Below, in pieces: positions 5,185-5,497 of a stretch of DNA of 5,497 bases. This DNA comes from an uncultured Eubacteriales bacterium. Its GTDB lineage: Bacteria > Bacillota > Clostridia > Oscillospirales > CAG-272. A program made the translations under genes and the position numbers. A model generated the notes under the pieces. It was not told the origin of the DNA, made no database searches, and was given only the letters and a program-made list of their open reading frames with translations. Position 1 is the first letter of the stretch. The number at the start of each line of letters is the position of its first letter. The stretch covers positions 1 through 5,497 of the forward strand of contig CAKSEM010000105.1 of assembly GCA_934446485.1 (NCBI GenBank), written 5' to 3'.

Positions 5185-5497
5185 TTATCTCTTAATGAGG
5201 TGAACAGCGAAACCGCCCACCACATTTTCAGCATATATAAATGTCATCTCTCCTGCTGCGTCGTACTTGGCGCTCGACTCGTCGAACCGCATTCCGCGAC
5301 GCGTCAGGTGATATGCTGCGCGATCAACATAATTTGTCGCAAATGCTATGTGTCCTACCTCACCGCGCGCAGTGCCCGACATAACCTCTATCATATCCCC
5401 GCTCCAAACGGAAATATCGGTCGGCCGCTTTTCAAAGCCGAAGAGCGAGGAAAACTCCGACGCTATGCCGTCGGCGTGAGATGCATCGGAATTGATG
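5185..5497 (-). CDS. C-terminal VOC-like domain, probably of a KDPG aldolase fusion (5' end outside window)
   Basis: The open frame runs off the right edge; 103 residues are visible before TAA at 5187-5185. The visible part looks like one VOC/glyoxalase-like module: a helix after INSDASHADGIASEFSSLFGF, then WSGDMIEVM, GHIAFATN (48-55), a helix with VDRAAYHLTRRG, FDESSAKYDA (71-80) and a final strand GGFAVHLI (94-101). An internal ATG at 5394 would remove the first strands, so the gene surely starts beyond the edge. I recall Clostridia proteins of about 320 residues annotated as 4-hydroxy-2-oxoglutarate/KDPG aldolase (eda type) whose C-terminal extension carries this same GHIA.GTN...A...L...G..F.E.SAKYD pattern. 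The partner gene, a KDG kinase 16 bases downstream, fits: the aldolase would split KDPG into pyruvate and glyceraldehyde 3-phosphate. The aldolase domain itself is not in the window, so a stand-alone VOC protein cannot be excluded. Confidence 0.72.
   Translation of the reverse strand, partial: INSDASHADGIASEFSSLFGFEKRPTDISVWSGDMIEVMSGTARGEVGHIAFATNYVDRAAYHLTRRGMRFDESSAKYDAAGEMTFIYAENVVGGFAVHLIKR

Noticed and set aside
1..5497. CRISPR arrays, tRNA or rRNA genes, insertion sequences, attachment sites
   Set aside because: No regularly spaced repeats, no tRNA-like fold or rRNA segment, no transposase or integrase motif and no flanking terminal repeats were seen.

Overview
The window looks like a chromosomal stretch from an anaerobic member of the Firmicutes (Bacillota), most likely class Clostridia and possibly from a gut or rumen. 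The grounds are strong GGAGG-type ribosome binding sites, simple intrinsic terminators, near-consensus sigma-A type promoters, roughly balanced GC with AT-rich intergenic DNA, and a keto-deoxygluconate kinase and aldolase pair of the type common in that group. This placement is inference; there is no rRNA or other marker gene here.

Layout from left to right. Bases 3-119 are the end of a + strand gene cut by the window edge, with a tail like those of beta-helix, carbohydrate-active proteins. It is followed by a long hairpin terminator (146-184). A near-consensus promoter (251-279) then drives a + strand gene (302-1483) for a membrane-anchored lipase-like alpha/beta hydrolase with an apparently complete catalytic triad, closed by a perfect terminator hairpin (1503-1532). 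Converging on it from the right is a two-gene minus-strand operon. A promoter (3909-3937) and a leader of about 90 nt with a hairpin lead into a 512-residue membrane protein made of two DUF1538 repeats (2274-3812). Its stop codon overlaps the start of a 226-residue protein made of two PII-like repeats (1597-2277). Further right, also on the minus strand, is a sugar-acid operon. It holds the C-terminal end of a protein with a VOC-like domain, probably fused to a KDPG aldolase and cut by the right edge (5185-5497), then a 2-keto-3-deoxygluconate kinase (4146-5168), ended by a perfect 12-bp terminator hairpin (4104-4140).

How the genes may work together. The kinase would phosphorylate 2-keto-3-deoxygluconate and the aldolase would split the product into pyruvate and glyceraldehyde 3-phosphate, the end of pectin, uronate or alginate breakdown. 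The central operon pairs a duplicated DUF1538 transporter with a duplicated PII-like protein through translational coupling. This suggests a membrane transporter, perhaps a cation/proton antiporter, gated by a cytoplasmic nucleotide-sensing PII-type partner in the way AmtB is by GlnK or SbtA by SbtB. That regulatory link is inference and is the most interesting lead in the window.
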